DNA from: Isoetes taiwanensis
Lineage: Eukaryota > Streptophyta > Lycopodiopsida > Isoetales > Isoetaceae
Length of the DNA stretch: 64,000 bases
Direction of reading: 5' to 3'
Assembly (NCBI GenBank): GCA_021234155.1
Contig: JAJEKV010000002.1
Coordinates: forward strand, 38,739,841 to 38,803,840
How positions within the stretch are numbered: the stretch's first letter is position 1; every line of letters begins with the position of its first letter. Position numbers and translations under genes: made by a program. Shown here in pieces: positions 23,413-33,984 of the stretch. The notes under the pieces are model-generated. The model did no database searches. It was not told where the DNA came from and was given only the letters and a program-made list of their open reading frames with translations.

Positions 23413-23670
23413 ATGGCGCCAAAGATGGGCCGCCGGGTTTGAACGAGGACCGCACTATGCCCACGAACCGCCGAGTGGATTACCCGCAAGATGAATTGTT
23501 CGGACCTCGGGCGCTGCCACAATCGCGGAGGTGAGAATGGACGGGCTGGTGTGCCGGGATGGTGAACATCCCGACCAAGACCAACGGGATGGAGGTGGTT
23601 CTCGCGACCTTGGGATCCCGAAAGGTAACCTCTACCACATCTCACAAGATCACCTCCGCCTCCAAACCCG
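23413..23670 (+). pseudogene. Degraded antisense ORF of G1
   Basis: Counterpart of the open antisense frame at 54612-54875 in G2. A TATATAAG box (about 23378-23385) and an ATG at 23413 are conserved, but a TGA follows after nine codons, and later blocks (AEWITRKM, GRCHNRGG) survive only in pieces. It lies between integrase and the extra ORF and reads opposite to the element. Confidence 0.55.
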
Positions 23671-23811
23671 AGTAGAGGGTTTTTCTTCTTAGGACTTAGT
23701 AGATAGGGCTCGAGCCCGTTTTTGTATATAGGGCAAAGGCCCATAGCGAAATTAGTGGCTGCGCCCATATTTTGTAAAAAATTCCACCTATAATATAAAT
23801 ATGCCGCTGGT

Positions 23812-25033
23812 TTAGTCACTATCTGTTGTGTGCGTGTCTGGAACAGCATCTGTTTGTGGATGTGCACTTTCTGTTGTATGAAATGTTTTGAGGCGAAAGC
23901 CATTAACCAGTGTAGGTAATGGAGTGCCATCTAACTCAGCCAGTTGAAAAACGCTGGGTCGAACCACTTGAACAATTTGATAAGGGCCAAGCCAACGAAA
24001 CTTAAGTTTACCCGGAAAAGTTTTGTACCGAGAATCATAAAGAAGAACCAAATCTCCTTCGTTGAATGTTTTTGTCTTCAGCCGTTTGTCATGTAAGGAT
24101 TTTTGCAACTGTTGTCCATGAAGAACACGAATATAAGCATCTCTTCTAAGTTCATCCAACTGTTCCAATTGATAAACCCTTTCTTTGAGTGCAGCAGGCG
24201 GATTATGGGCAGTAGCCAGTTGAAAACGGAGTGTTGGAAGTATGTATTCAAACGGCATGAGAGCTTCTTGACCATAAACCAATTTGAAAGGGGTGTGACC
24301 TGTAGCTATTTTGAAACAAGTATTGTAAGCCCAAAGAACAGTAGGAAGCTTGTTTTGCCAGTCAGTGCGAGAAGCGTCACAAATTTTCTTGAGAATTGTG
24401 ACTAGAGTTTTGTTGGTGCTTTCAGCCAAACCATTCCCTCGAGGATAGTAAGGTGTGCTCTTGTGATGATGTATCAGGAGATAATCCGTCAGCTCCTTGA
24501 TGGTGTGATTGATAAAATGGACACCACGATCACTGACCAGCTCCGTGGGGCAGCCGAATCGCGTGATGATTTGTTGATAGATGACTTTGGCTGTGCTGGC
24601 CGCAGTGTTGTCTGGAAGTGCGCAAGCTTCCGCCCATTTGGTAGCGTAGTCAGTGAGAACCAGAATGTAGCGGGCATGGGTGTGCCGCGCAGGAGGATCG
24701 ATGGGTCCCACAAAATCCATTCCCCATTTGCTGAAGGGAAGTGGCGCGGCAACCGGGCCAAAGGAAGAGCGCCACGGGCGTGGGGCGCCCCACACGCCGG
24801 GCAAGCATCACACGCATGCGCGCGCGCGGGCGGAGCGTCTTTGAAGAGCGTGGGCCAAAAATAACCAGCAAGAAGGATTTTGCGTGCCGTGGTGTCTCCA
24901 TGAAAATGACCACCACCGAGCCCTTCATGGGCTTCTCGAACAATATCTGAGACCTCATGAGGAAGAAGAACCGCCGAAGGATTGTATCCTTACCCTTTTT
25001 GTAAAGATGGCCCGCAACCATGGTGTAGTCCAC
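23812..25033 (-). pseudogene. G1 integrase
   Basis: DNA-joining enzyme of the element. The N-terminal HHCC zinc-binding region is readable only across shifts in frame (about 24780-24960). The catalytic core is largely in one frame: WGMDFVGPI (first Asp), VSDRGVHF (second Asp) and GNGLAESTNK (Glu), i.e. a DDE core. The C-terminal part (LLYDSRYKTFPGKLKFRW, then LGPYQIVQV) is the GPY/F module of gypsy integrases. The longest open part is 24804-23812. The 5' portion is damaged compared with G2. Confidence 0.85.
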
Positions 25034-25124
25034 GGACCTGGCGGAGAAATTGATGGCGACGGGATTGTCGCTGGCTGAGAGAGCGTGGCGCCCTCGGTGG
25101 AAGAGAGCTGTGAGGAGATATCAC

Positions 25125-26480
25125 GAAAGTCATGAAACCAATGAGGTGTTGCCGTGACCAGAAAAGAGTTGAGTCGGGAAAGGCGCCCGAGACTCCAAAG
25201 TGGAGGGATCATCGCGGTGGATGCGTGAAAGATAATCCGGGACAACATGAGATTTGCTGGCCTTGTGAACAATTTCAAAAGGTGCAAATTCTTGCAGAAG
25301 GAGGACCCAACGAGCAATGCGGCCCGTGGGCGTGGATTTGTTGATCAAGTAAAGAAGTGCCTGGTGGTCAACAAAGAATTTGATTTGACTGCCCAAAAGA
25401 TAGTGACGGAAGCGTTGGACGCAGAAAATTAAACCCAAGGCTTTCGCCTGCGGGCGAGTAGTTGGCGTTCAATTGAATTGAGTTTCCTACCGGGCGAAGC
25501 GGTTTGGTTTTTGTCGGTGCGCGATCATATTCTTGAGAAAGAACAGCCCAATAGCAAAGGCCGGTGACATCGACATGGACATGAAAGGGCTTGTCCCATT
25601 GAGGAGGAACAAGAACCGGCCCGAGTAAGCAAGAGCTTCAACTGTTGGAAAGCAGCATCCGCCTGGGAATTCCAAGCCCAGGTGGATTCATCACCCGTGA
25701 GTTTATGAATGGGATCTGCAATGGCTGCGAGTCCAGGAATGAAGGTGGAGTAATAATTGACCTTACCCAAGAAAGAGCGTGTTTCCTTTATATTGGCTGG
25801 TGCTTGAGCCTTGAGCACACAAAACTGATTTTGGCGGTGATCCGTGGTGATACCGCTTGTTGACCACATGTCCCAACAGTAACACTGAAGTGACGCAAAA
25901 GGTGCATTTCTCGGGATTGAGACTAATTGGGACTCATCACATTTCTGAAAGACAAGTTCCAATTTATCCAAATGGTCAGCCATGGAATCAGAGGCGAGAA
26001 GTCATCTTGAAAAATTTGCAAGAAGGGATAAAATCATGAAAAACGAGAGCATGATACGTTGAAACGTGGATGGAGAGTTTGATAATCCAAAAGGAACCAC
26101 CTTGTAGGCAAAAAGTGCTTTACCGGGTGGTGAAGGTAGTCTTGAGTTGATCAGATTCTTTGATTGAGATCCGATTGTAGCCGGAAAAAACCATCCATGA
26201 AGGAGTACATCTCATGTCCAAAGAACCTCTTCCGTAACCCGGTGCGTGAAGGGAAGGGGAAAATGATCACGCTCGCGGCTCCGATTGAGTTTTGGTGTAG
26301 TCCACACAAACGGATCTTACCATTGTGTTTGAGTGCAATGACGATGGGGCTCACCCACTCGGAATGTTTGACCTCATAGATCAAACCGCAGCAAAGGAGT
26401 TTGTCAATTTACGCCTTGACGCGATCCGCGGTAATGGGGGTTGAGCCGGCATCGTCGTTGCTAGACTGGGCGTGCATCAG
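25125..26480 (-). pseudogene. G1 reverse transcriptase and RNase H, broken
   Basis: Minus-strand segments in several frames: YEVKHSEWVSPIVI at the start of RT (about 26380), SFMDGF in the palm, FLGKVNYYSTFIPGLAAI in the connection (about 25750), and the RNase H-type YLLGSQIKFFVDHQALLYLI at about 25330-25410. Many one-base insertions or deletions relative to G2 (for example around 25440-25520 and 26390-26460) prevent a continuous frame. The YxDD region is not readable in a continuous frame. Confidence 0.82.
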
Positions 26481-26504
26481 ACTTGGTAGGAATGGTGAGT
26501 TCCC

Positions 26505-27535
26505 CTAAGGTTTTGTTGATCCCCCGAAGATCTCTATAGCTCCAGGCGAAAATGTGTTTGAACTTTTTGAAAAGCGTGACGGCCCTGTTACGATAGGGTG
26601 TCGGAAGATTGGCGTTAACGGACAGTGATTGTTGCCTACGTCCACAATCTCTACGTCAGGAGTCTGAATATGGGGGATAACTTCCATGTCCTGGACAATA
26701 TGAGCAGGAGGTTGAAGCATAACAGGATGCGTGGCGCTCTGTGTGGTGAAAAAGAGAGGTTGCTGAGTTTCCTCAAGCAGAGGTTGCTTCATGACAGCGT
26801 GTACTTCCACAGGAGCTGCAGGAGGTTCAGCGTCTGAAAAGTGATCAACACGTTGGATTCGATTGCAAGGAGCCAGGTAAGGGTCAAGCAAACCAGCCAC
26901 AGCCTGGTCCTGATCAAGAGTCATTTCTCCCCAAGGATCAGCATACTCGGGGTAGGATGACGAGGACTTCGCTGGTGGAGCCTGAACTTGATAAATATTC
27001 TGGGTGTCCTCAGAGTCGGTGTCGGAGAGAGAGGGTTCAGCATTGTCGACGGAAATGATTTTGCCTATTTCCAAGTCCATGGTGGCATTGAGGTGACCAT
27101 CAGTGATGACTAACTGATCCGTGGCCCAGTAATGAATGCTCTTGGCCTGGCGGAGAAAAGGTCTGCCGACCAACATTTTCATAATCACCGGATCTTCTCC
27201 ACCTTCCAAACACCAAATTCCAAGGGGATCTCGAGATCACCTATGTTGATGTGAAGAAGAGGCGGACGCCTTGAGGTCTCGGATATGGCCATTGGCCAAT
27301 TTGATATCATATGGGGCACGATAGAGTTGTTTGATGCCCATTTGTTTGCGGAGTTTATCCGTGATGAGATTGACCGCGCTACCTCCGTCAATTTGAACAT
27401 GATTGACTTGTTGATTGCCCACCGTGGCATGGACCGTGGGAGTAGAGGTAGCAACAGCCCCAACCAAAACAGTCGGGAGTGGTAACTGGTCCTTGAGAGC
27501 AGGACAGAGTTTCAAAATTGTAGCCAAGCTTAAAG
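26505..27535 (-). pseudogene. G1 protease region, 3' part of the split gag-protease frame
   Basis: Contains the aspartic-protease active site as VQIDGGSAVNLI (about 27390-27425), with DGG in place of the common DTG/DSG, then LANGHIRD and VGRPFLRQAKSIHYW. The acidic linker that follows (SLSDTDSEDTQNIYQVQ) leads toward RT. The frame continues upstream into gag, but the CACTA element splits it at 27538/31716. One frameshift lies near 27200-27240. Confidence 0.85.
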
Positions 27536-27538
27536 GAA
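27536..27538. repeat. CACTA target-site duplication, left copy
   Basis: GAA, repeated at 31716-31718; a single GAA is present at the matching position of G2. Confidence 0.9.
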
Positions 27539-27555
27539 CACTACAAGAGAATGAT

Positions 27556-27860
27556 GGTTAAACGTCAGAATAATCGTCAGAGAGCCTTTATAAAATAGAC
27601 AACTGCCCAGGCCCTTATTCCTGACGAATATACTGACGAGTTTTATCTGACGATTTAACGTCAGAATAATTGTCAGATCATTAGTCAGACATAGTCAGAG
27701 AAATAGTCAGTTGAATAGTCAGAGAATTAGTCATTTAAATAGTCACACAATTCGTCATTTTGTTAGTCAGATAGTTCGTCAGTTAATCATAATATTAGTC
27801 ATCATATTAGTCATTTTATTAGTCAATGCAATAGTTAGAAATATTGGTCATTTTATTGAA
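27556..27860 (+). repeat. CACTA 5' subterminal GTCAG array
   Basis: More than twenty short motifs of the form (A/C)GTCA(G) or their complement, spaced about 10-15 bp. In CACTA elements such subterminal repeats are the binding sites for the TNPA-type protein. Confidence 0.85.
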
Positions 27861-28307
27861 AATATTAATAAATAAAAACTGGTATTTTTCGTACTGCAAA
27901 TAAATAAAAGGAGCTCCAAGGAATCGAACCTTGGTTAAACCATTATCTCCAGTTATTCAAATAGATATACAAATAGCAATCAAGTAAGCCAACAACAACT
28001 GAACTGATGTATATAAAAGAAATATATTTGCAAAACAAAGTTAAAATATTACATCCAACTATCTGTTTCATTCGCAACAGCTGTAGCCATAACCAGATTT
28101 TATCACAATATATCATACCTGTATTAACGATCCATTTTGAACCTTGTTCCCATTTTTGAGCCAGAATGAACTCTTCTAGTCAAGAATTTAAGGTGCCTAA
28201 TACTGAGAACTGAATTGTTTCTGCATTTCCAAGCCCCTAAAACCTGTGCCCAAAAAATTTCCAAATCCAAATGAAATAAAATATCACACAACCTGGTCTG
28301 TCCTGAA

Positions 28308-28383
28308 GCAACTGGCAGTGCAATCCTTCATTGCTATACTGTGCTGCAACTGGCAGTGCAATCCTTCATTGCTATACTGTGCT
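28308..28383. repeat. 38-bp perfect tandem duplication inside the CACTA
   Basis: gcaactggcagtgcaatcct and the following 18 bp occur twice in direct succession (28308-28345, 28346-28383) without differences, a recent duplication. Confidence 0.9.
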
Positions 28384-28870
28384 GCCTTGTCTGGAGTATT
28401 GAGCGGCCTCTGCCGCTTTGCCTCTACATATGATTAAAAATGCCATATCCTAATCCTGTCTTTTGCTGCATTCAAAAATTTGATAGTAGAATCAAATTAG
28501 GGGCAAGCAAAACCCTCAAAATCACACTAGATACTAGGCAGAGGGGAGAGCAGACTAGTTGGGCAAGCTATAAGTCTGAGACAACCAAAACAAATCCAGC
28601 AATCAACGGAACTAATGTCTTAATGAAATCGAGCCGAGCAAATAAATAATCTAGGATAACCAAATCAAGGCTACAGGCAAACAAGAATTGAATCCTGACC
28701 TGGAAACAAACGGAGTTGGAAAATCGACCTTCTACTGCAGGCAAAGGAGGACAGAGCCAAGGCAACAGAGCAAAGGCAAAGGGGTGGGATGTACTTTAAT
28801 TTAAGATCAACTAATACATAATGACATGTTTTCCATAGAAATTCTGCCTTAGAAATTGTCATCAACGTAC

Positions 28871-29976
28871 CACAACAGGCCACGACAATACATTCTCAGC
28901 TGTAATTCCCTCAACGCATGGCTCTTCAAATGCACACTGTTTTGCAAGCGGTAACATTGCAGACACTGCAAAAAGGAAAGAAATAAATCATATCAGAAAA
29001 ACTTCAGCTCCATATGTACTTTCTTTGTGCTGTCCAGAACAACCCACAATATAACTGTCTTCTTTTCCTAGAATGGACGTTAAGTAACAGACTATGACTT
29101 TACGGGCAACAAACGTTAATACTGAATCCTTACTATCGATTCCATATACTTCACGCCAGAAGTCAATGCTGTCCCTATAGCGGTCTGGGTTCATGATAGG
29201 AGCAACATAAAGCTGCAACAGGACAAGACAAGGCATCAGCTTTTTGTCAATTCTCGGAATGCAGAGTACAACTACTAAAACCAGTTTCTATTATGTATCT
29301 TAGCTACCATGATAGTTGAGACCCCTCTCTCACACATAGAACCTAGGAAAAGCAAACTTTTCATGCTCCATGGTGCTTAATATTAAGAGGAATACGCAAC
29401 TCTCGCATAAGCATCAACTAGGAGCTAATGGAAAGTTAGTGTTTTTCTAAGGAAATCTTTGAAGATAAAGAATAGCAAAGTAAATTACATGAACATACAG
29501 TGGCAAATGAAGGAAGCATTAAGCCTCCTGGTTTTAGCCAACGATCTCGGCATATATTACTTGCCAAAGATGCTCGCACATTACAAACATGGTTGGAGGA
29601 TTACACAAGAAAGGGAACAAAGATACAAATGAAAATTTTGATCTGCAAGCAAGTGTTGGACTGTCTGTCAAATGAGCATAAGCCCACATACCTCATACAA
29701 AAGCATATAACCCATCCATTCCGAAACAATAACATCTGCTTCCTCTTCCAGTTGCACTTCCTAAAAAGAAAACCAGTGGCTCTTTTGTAAGAAGTTAGAG
29801 CTAAAAGCAATGAAATGTGACGCATGCCTATATTCTTGGTATCCCACTGCTGTATAAGAATTTACTGCAGGTCTGAAATTCTAGCCATGGAGAACGAGAT
29901 GTGCTAGATGACAACAATAGGAAGGATAAAAATAACTAATCGTTACCTCAACTCGGCCAACAATGACAGTGATGAA
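28871..29976 (-). pseudogene. PRMT6-like: Captured PRMT6-type arginine methyltransferase fragment (5 exon segments)
   Basis: Minus-strand segments match the C-terminal half of plant PRMT6 in order. About 29976-29947: ITVIVGRVE, then a GT donor. 29760-29692: EVQLEEEADVIVSEWMGYML and LYE, the double-E active-site loop, with AG and GT borders. About 29574-29499: SIFG, a one-base frameshift, then RDRWLKPGGLMLPSFAT and GT. 29212-29134: LYVAPIMNPDRYRDSIDFW and REVYGID. 28965-28871: MSAMLPLAKQCAFEEP and NVLSWP. The Met codon is split A|TG across the last intron, in exact phase. Introns are kept, so capture was from genomic DNA. The SAM-binding N-terminus and the last exons are missing, so no active enzyme can result. 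Chimeric or antisense transcripts are possible. Confidence 0.9.
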
Positions 29977-30081
29977 GGGGATAAACACCCCTGAGAGCCC
30001 ATTACCTCAGATAAACTGGCGAGCCCGGAGGGGCGAGCCGCTTTATCTCGAGGTAATGGGCGAGCGGTGGGTGTTTATCCC
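29977..30081. repeat. Large imperfect hairpin at the edge of the captured gene
   Basis: GGGGATAAACACCC and then GCCCATTACCTC on the left are mirrored by GAGGTAATGGGC and GGGTGTTTATCCC on the right, with a GC-rich loop (gagcccggaggggcgagcc). Arms are about 45 bp. It begins exactly where PRMT6 similarity ends. Confidence 0.8.
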
Positions 30082-31300
30082 TTTAACCGCGAGCAAGCTG
30101 CCTCATCCATTGCTGGATTATCGAGGTTGGGGGTGACTTCTAGTTTGCCCCCCCGTCGTCGGTGAACACTACGACTGCAAAGGTGAATAAGACAAAACAG
30201 CGAAAGAAGACAAAAAACCTTTGTTTGATTCTCGCGCCGCCGTTCCGCTGTTTGATTCTCGCCAACAATCAACCCTAACAACCACCAATCAACCCCAACA
30301 ACCCGGTGACAAAAACAGTCAATCTTGATGTATTTCACGTCGCGACAAAGAAGATCGCTTGTTGGTCGCCGTGTTCACCGAGGGAGGGGGCGCAAACTAG
30401 AAACCAGCCGGTTGGGCAGGCGGCCAGATGGGTTATCGAGGTTTGGGAGGCCGCATTTCGATTATCGAGGTTCGGGCTGTCCGGATCGATTATCATAGGT
30501 TCGGGGATGTCCCTCCCGGAAGTCCGCTTGCCCGTCCACCGTTGTGCACGTTGTTGTGCCTCGAAGTTTTGATTGCACTGTTATGCCCTATCACAGGGCA
30601 TGAATCAATGGCCAGGAATGCTTGGATCCAAACGCCTGCCGGTTAAGATGTCAGAAAGCCCATTCGCTTGTACGATGTGTTGATGCTTGTACGATGCCAA
30701 AACTTCACCGACTGAGTGCGAATCCCCTGTTTACCATATCTGGAAAGCCCTATCGGTATGCAAACCTTCCCAAAATCATTCCGGCGGTCATGGATGCGGC
30801 AGAGGATCATTCCAGAAACCTAACCCTACTGCCATTTGTTCGCAAACGTCCTAGCCCTTTGAATTTTCTACTTTATTTTTTTTCCTTTTATGATTTCCAT
30901 ATCTTAACCATAACTATTTAAAGTCATCTTATTTTATTCGTATAACACAAATTCATGCCTAAGTTTTCCCATGTATACCCTTACACTTATTTTATTTTCT
31001 ACAAACCCATTAGACATCCAGAACCATGATTAAACCCTTAATAATTTTAACCGCTAAACCAACACCTCATTAATTATACCCTTATTTTTTAACATTTCCC
31101 CTTTTTTTCTTTTGCGTAATATATCCCTTGATCCTTTTAAGAAGCATAAACTCTATGGTATTCCTTTTCAATGTCTTAGAACACACTAACACCCTTCCCC
31201 ATGAGATAATCTCATTACAACCCACACCAAAGCCTAAATATGTTATATCACCCTACTAAAATGCAAACCATATGTATTTGTAAGCCACTAGTAGCCATCG
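30082..31300. other. CACTA interior of unknown origin
   Basis: About 800 bp of GC-richer sequence (30082-30880), with a 'gattatcgaggtt' motif repeated near 30115, 30432, 30457 and 30488, followed by AT-rich sequence. It may be another captured fragment, but I recognise no protein in it. Confidence 0.45.
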
Positions 31301-31309
31301 GGATGGCAA

Positions 31310-31695
31310 AATAGGAGATAGTCAGCATAATAGTCACAAAATTAATCAGTGTAATCGTCAACTTGTAAGTCATCTAATTAGTCAGGTATTTAGTCAAACA
31401 TTTGGACAGACAGATAGTTAGGTTACTAGTCAGACTTTTAGTCATCAAAATCGTCAGAAATGATTCGTCTGACTACTCGTCACCTCATTAGTCAGATTAT
31501 TAGACAACTAATTAGTCAAGGTAAACGTTAGTTTAAACGTCAGGTAATTCGTCAGATGCTTATTAGTCAGTTTATTAGTCAGATTTTTCGTCAAATCCAA
31601 ACGTCAGTTTGTTAGTCAGATCAAGCGTCATATTAATAGTCAAATAAGCATTTGACAAACTATTTTAGAGCCTCTGACGATTTTTCTGACGTTTA
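31310..31695 (-). repeat. CACTA 3' subterminal GTCAG array
   Basis: Same motif type as at 27556-27860, dense up to the terminal inverted repeat. Confidence 0.85.
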
Positions 31696-31715
31696 GCTGT
31701 CATTCTCTTGTAGTG

Positions 31716-33970
31716 GAATTTTGATTTTGGCTAGCTCCTCTTGGAGTTCCAGAGGCACATGAGAAAAAGGATCGGCTGGATCCACAGGTGCGGGAGTGCG
31801 TGGTAAGGAAGCAGCAACTTCTTTGAGTAGGTCAACCTCCGCAGCGATATTGGGATATGTCTGAGAGCGTGGAGGTTGAGACGTGGAAGGTGCGTCTTGT
31901 CGTTGTTGAGCTCTCGTGGTGGCATGGGCATTAGCCAACGTGCGGCCTTCAGCAGCTTGCATGAGGTTCAAAATGCTTTGGCGAACTTTAGGCATGACAT
32001 TCGGCATGAGTTTCTCCAAGTCCGTGCAAAATGGACCTTTTGTCTTCTGCATGAGGAATGGCGCCGATCGTAAAGGCAAAGGCTGCGTGCCAGTAGGGAA
32101 TAATGGTTAAGGGACGTGGACGCCCTGGTCCGGCGCGGAAACCAAACCAACCCAATTTGATGGCGGATTTGGAGGATTAAGAGCCCGAAAAATTTCTTCC
32201 CGTGCTTGTTGATCCATCCGAGGTTGATTGGCAGGAGCTGGTTGATAGCGTGATTGCTTTGGGCGCGAGGTGGCTTTCCAAGAGGCGGACGCGGGCCTTG
32301 TTTGCCATTAGCAATCCGAGTTGGTAAGCCGTGAGGCGGACTGATGTGGTCCGATTGGTGCGGAAGCCGCACCTGAACTTGGGGAGTTGAGGACACGCCG
32401 TGGTGGTATGACCCCATTCTTGACAAATGATAACACCGAAGCTTTGAAGGATCAAAAGGAGAACGTGTGTTGGGTCCCCGTTTGTTGCTCCCCATTGTCG
32501 ATAGAGTTGATTGGGTTGCGCTGCGGTGGTGGCAGCCGATATGGCGATTGGTGCCGAGGTGTTGTTTGCACTTGATAAACCATCTTGTTGCGGAAAGGTG
32601 TAGGATGAGTGCGCGAAAGTGCATTCTTCCAGTAGCATGATTGCACATGTTGCAAAAGATTTACAATGAGGCGGGCCATTGGTGGAGTTGCACTCATTCG
32701 CCAAGTGGCCTTGATATTTTGCGCGATATGGCACCGTGATCCGGATCGCTACTGTGGATTGGCGTGTTGAGGTTGTTTTCTTGATCCGGGGAACCATGAC
32801 GGGTGGAATGAAAGGGAGCTCCCCAAGAGCCACGCCCACGGAGGAAACATTGATCGAAAGTGATTGACAAGATCGATAGCCCGCTCCAAAGTCTTGGTAT
32901 GCAGTATTGATCCATGAGTCCGATAATGGAGGAAGTCCTTGGAGAAAACGCACCAAGATCCGGCTCTGTGGGGTACTCCTTGAGTTTGCCGAAAGCAGAA
33001 TGTGAAGACGGTCCGCAAAATCCGAGGCGCACTCTGCGGGCTCTTGTTGAAGGTCATTGAGTTGCTTGAGATGAAGTTGATCATCATCCGTGGTCCCATA
33101 GTGAGAAAGAAAAGCGACTTTCATTTCGGACCAATCTTGTTTCCAGTGGCTTTTTGTTGGACATGAGCCATTGATGAGGGGAGCCACGCAATGTGGTGGA
33201 AAAGATGTGGAATTTTCAGTTGAGGTTGCGATGACCATTCAGGGACAGCCCGAGCCTCAAATTCTTCCATGTGGGCCTGAGCACTTTGGTCTAAAGGTTT
33301 GCCTTTCGTGGTTGCCAAAGGTGGGATAAGTCGACTTAAGGGTCTAAAAGGTAGAGGTAAAAGTCCGGGCTGGACCGAACATGATAGTGAGGATATTGAG
33401 GTGGAGTTGGAGGGGGTATGGTGCCGGAAAGACCTTCTTTGAAGGGGTGGCCGAGGTGGGGGGTACCGGAGGTGCCCGATCATTGGGTTTGAGGTCCAGA
33501 AGATTGTAAACAGGAAGAGCGGTGGGAAAGGTAGGGAAGGGAAAATCCTGGGGAGGAGCAAAAGAGACATGTGGATATCCCTGTCTACCCGTAGGAGATG
33601 ATGGTTGTGAAGGCAGAGGCGTATGGCCGTAAGAGTGATGGATGAAGGCATGTTCGGGGTATGAAAGTAAGGTTGAGTGTGGAGCCGGATAGGGCTCCCC
33701 GATAGTGATGAGGAGACCGAGGTCGCGGAGCAATGTTTGCACGCTTTGAGGTGGAGAATTTGGACGAGACATGACACGAGGGGTGGGTGGCGCCGACCGA
33801 GCCCTAGACCGAATGTGGCCTCCCTCAATGTCATAAGCAGATCCATACATGTCACGCTAACGTTTCCTTGCACGATGATGGCGCCCAATCGAGAGACGCC
33901 GCCCTGGGAAAGAAGTTCTTCCGCGTGAAGTTTTACGCACATGCATGAAGAAAGGAAAACGAATCAGACC
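31716..33970 (-). pseudogene. G1 gag, 5' part of the split frame
   Basis: On the minus strand: a Pro/Ser-rich N-terminus (SAPPTPRVMSRPNSPPQ near 33760), then the retrotransposon gag core (AFLSHYGTTDDDQLHLKQL, DFADRLHILLS, near 33000-33130), followed by zinc-knuckle regions damaged by frameshifts (about 32350-32680). At 31716 the frame is cut by the CACTA insertion and resumes at 27535. Against G2 there are many one-base changes, so no continuous frame remains. Confidence 0.82.
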
Positions 33971-33984
33971 CGGCGCTGGCGCGG

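Larger units (their letters stand above)
27539..31715. mobile_element. Pack-type CACTA (En/Spm) transposon carrying PRMT6 exons
   Basis: 4,177 bp starting CACTACAAGAGAATGA and ending with its reverse complement. The terminal inverted repeats extend about 50 bp with few mismatches. It is flanked by the 3-bp duplication GAA (27536-27538 and 31716-31718), exactly as for CACTA elements. The uninterrupted target is visible in G2 (GAA at 58768-58770). Subterminal regions hold dense GTCAG/CTGAC arrays. No TNP2-like transposase frame is visible, so it is non-autonomous. The interior carries five exon-like segments of a protein arginine methyltransferase gene on the minus strand (28871-29976). Confidence 0.95.

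Noticed and set aside
23376-23930. 184-codon minus-strand frame between integrase and the extra ORF
   Set aside because: Reads through the non-coding interval and the complement of the antisense ORF; no similarity except to the homologous DNA in G2.
27910-27935. Second tRNA-like T arm, inside the CACTA
   Set aside because: Same reason: no anticodon arm or acceptor partner. At most a SINE or Pol III B-box remnant.
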